DNA of 64,000 bases from [Ruminococcus] torques ATCC 27756. GTDB lineage: Bacteria > Bacillota > Clostridia > Lachnospirales > Lachnospiraceae. The notes beneath the pieces were generated by a model. It made no database searches. It saw only the letters and a list, made by a program, of their open reading frames with translations, and was not told the DNA's origin. Of this stretch, positions 62,611-64,000 are shown piece after piece. The stretch is taken from positions 1 to 64,000 of the forward strand of contig NZ_DS264383.1 in assembly GCF_000153925.1 (NCBI RefSeq), read 5' to 3'. Both the position numbers and the translations under genes were made by a program. How positions within the stretch are numbered: position 1 is the stretch's first letter; the number at the start of each line of letters is the position of its first letter.

Positions 62611-62919
62611 ATGAAGATGTATCTGATCAGCGACAATGTTGACACATATACCGGGATGCGTCTGGCAGGAGTAGACGGCATTGTCGTTCATGAACAAGAT
62701 GAACTAAAGCAGGCGTTGGAACGTGTTCTTGAAGACAAAAGTATAGGAATTGTACTTTTGACAGAGAAATTCGGCAGGGAGTTTCCGGCGATCATCGATA
62801 CATTCCGATTGGAACGTAAGATGCCGCTTCTTGTGGAAATTCCGGACCGGCACGGAACGGGACGAAAAAAAGATTTTATCACATCTTATATAACGGAAGC
62901 GATCGGATTGAAATTATAA
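62611..62919 (+). CDS. V-type ATPase subunit F
   Basis: 102 residues: 'MYLISDNVDTYTGMRLAGVD', then 'SIGIVLLTEKFGREFPAIID' and 'LPLLVEIPDRHGTGR'-like sequence near the end, the ATP-synt_F fold. Rotor shaft subunit that contacts subunit D. GGAAAAGG before ATG. Confidence 0.9.
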   Translation: MKMYLISDNVDTYTGMRLAGVDGIVVHEQDELKQALERVLEDKSIGIVLLTEKFGREFPAIIDTFRLERKMPLLVEIPDRHGTGRKKDFITSYITEAIGLKL

Positions 62920-63032
62920 GGCGGAGATATTCATTCCGACGAATGAAGAATACAGCGGACAAAGCAGTGATAGAGCAGAAAATAAATCAGGCAAATGAAG
63001 CAGATAAATCGTAGAAAAGGGAGGGCTTTCGG

Positions 63033-63620
63033 TTGACTCTTGAAGAAAAACTCACATATATGCAGACTGTGTCTATGGAGCAGGCGCGCGCAGAAGGAAA
63101 TGCGATCATAGATGCGCACAGAGAAGCGCTGGAAAAAATATTCAGCGACCATAAGTCAGAGATGATGCGGCAGGCGGAAACGCGCATAAAAGCAGAGACG
63201 ACAAATGCAAAACGGACAGTAAGTCAGGCATTGGCAAAGTCTCAGCTGGAGATTAAACGAAGCCAGGGAAAAGTGCAGCAGGAGCTGAAAGACAAAGTGT
63301 TTGAAGAAGCGATGCAGCTTGTGAACGATTATATGAAAACAAAAGCATACGACGACTTTCTTGTTAAGTGTATCCGAAAGGCAGAGCGGTTTGCAGGCGA
63401 TGACCCGGTCGTTATTTATATTAATCCGTCCGATGAAAAAAAACGTACGGAGCTGGAAAAAGAAACCGGGGCGAAGCTTACGGTGAGTGCGGAAGATTTT
63501 ATCGGCGGGGTGCGCGCGGTAATCCGTTCGCGTAATATTTTGATGGACCATTCGTTTAAAACGCAGATCCAGGACGAATATGACAAATTTTTGTTTTTAG
63601 GAGGTGACGGAATTGCTTAA
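63033..63620 (+). CDS. ntpE: V-type ATPase subunit E (peripheral stalk)
   Basis: 195 residues. TTG start after AAAGGGAGGG. The N-terminal half is a coiled coil ('MEQARAEGNAIIDAHREALE'), and the C-terminal globular part has 'DPVVIYINPSDEKKRTELEK' and 'GGVRAVIRSRNILMDHSFKT', typical of vATP-synt_E. Overlaps subunit A by 8 bp. Confidence 0.9.
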   Translation: MTLEEKLTYMQTVSMEQARAEGNAIIDAHREALEKIFSDHKSEMMRQAETRIKAETTNAKRTVSQALAKSQLEIKRSQGKVQQELKDKVFEEAMQLVNDYMKTKAYDDFLVKCIRKAERFAGDDPVVIYINPSDEKKRTELEKETGAKLTVSAEDFIGGVRAVIRSRNILMDHSFKTQIQDEYDKFLFLGGDGIA

Positions 63621-64000
63621 CACAGGAACGATTTATGGAATTAACGGACCTGTCATCTACCTGAAAGGAAATACAGGATTTCGTATGTCGGAAATGGTTT
63701 ATGTCGGAAAACAAAAATTAGTAGGCGAAGTGATCGCTCTTGATAAAGACAGGACGACGATCCAGGTGTATGAAGAAACGACAGGACTTAGACCGGGAGA
63801 GGAAGTTGTCGCAAGCGGAAATGCGGTTTCGGTAACGCTTGCGCCGGGAATCCTGAATAATATATTTGACGGAATCGAGCGTCCGCTTGAGAGAATTGCA
63901 GAGACAGGCGGCGCGTTTATTACAAGAGGAGTCAGCGTGGATTCGCTTGACAGAGAGAAAAAATGGAAGACTCACATCGTCGTTGAAAAAGGTCAGTACC
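63613..64000 (+). CDS. ntpA: V-type ATPase catalytic subunit A, partial at window edge
   Basis: The first 129 codons of subunit A from a TTG start inside the end of subunit E (GGAGGTGA upstream). 'TGTIYGINGPVIYLKGNTGF', 'LVGEVIALDKDRTTIQVYEE' and 'PLERIAETGGAFITRGVSVD' match the N-terminal beta barrel and bulge domain. The Walker motifs lie beyond the window. Subunits B and D presumably follow. Confidence 0.93.
   Translation, partial: MLNTGTIYGINGPVIYLKGNTGFRMSEMVYVGKQKLVGEVIALDKDRTTIQVYEETTGLRPGEEVVASGNAVSVTLAPGILNNIFDGIERPLERIAETGGAFITRGVSVDSLDREKKWKTHIVVEKGQY

Noticed and set aside
62943-63014. 23-codon frame between V-ATPase subunits F and E
   Set aside because: No ribosome binding site and no counterpart in known V-ATPase operons.

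Overview
The window looks like a chromosome segment of a Gram-positive anaerobe of the Clostridia, most likely a Lachnospiraceae-type gut commensal. The evidence is the AGGAGG-type ribosome binding sites, moderately low GC, a V-type ATPase operon, secreted transglutaminase/dockerin proteins, LPXTG-like adhesins with a class B sortase, and Tn1549-like conjugation genes. No species call is possible from the sequence alone.

Left core (1-10.07 kb): a sugar-type ABC transporter lipoprotein; a leftward mutS2 / response regulator / histidine kinase operon; a PDZ-containing HtrA-like protein that has lost its catalytic triad; the exoribonuclease yhaM; and the 23S rRNA methyltransferase rlmD. Two loci carry tandem duplications across stop codons.

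Mobile island 1 (10.3-24.85 kb), abutting the 3' end of rlmD: a Tn1549-like integrative conjugative element fragment with ParA/ParB, a 1382-residue Cna-B thioester adhesin, a run of small element genes, MobC, relaxase, PcfB and an ArdC-like antirestriction protein. Its giant helicase/methylase is cut to 212 residues and its VirD4 coupling protein to 258. The VirB-like channel genes and an intact integrase are not in the window, so the element looks non-autonomous.

Mobile island 2 (24.85-39.1 kb): XRE repressor with operator repeats, a low-GC cargo ORF between 40-bp direct repeats, a ParM-like/ParR-like pair, a double ribbon-helix-helix-like protein, a 5-cytosine DNA methyltransferase, an amidoligase with a gamma-glutamylcyclotransferase, a 1460-residue adhesin and its sortase B. 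Next come an unusual higher-order repeat array (37.09-37.53 kb), two antitoxin-like small genes, and a MazF/PemK-type toxin bracketed by two promoter-to-terminator structured RNA candidates.

Scar zone (39.2-47.2 kb): fragments of IS110, IS66, IS1380 and IS3 elements; a large serine recombinase relic; a beta-glucoside PTS permease with a clipped EIIB domain and its phospho-beta-glucosidase; frameshifted HAD and Crp/Fnr remnants; and a collapsed siphovirus prophage (terL, portal, distal tail, tail-amidase). Between the terL and portal relics sits an apparently complete type III toxin-antitoxin system: a ToxN/AbiQ-like toxin preceded by two covarying 36-nt RNA repeats, a promoter and a terminator. 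It is the best-supported discrete system here.

Right core (47.3-64 kb): MarR regulator with a double palindromic operator, pirin, TMEM175 channel, a GNAT-nitroreductase fusion, two paralogous transglutaminase-dockerin proteins that both carry a lesion at the signal peptide, a CoA-disulfide-reductase/rhodanese/sulfite-reductase fusion, tRNA-Lys(CUU), trmB and the start of the V-ATPase operon (G/H-C-I-K-F-E-A), which runs off the right edge.
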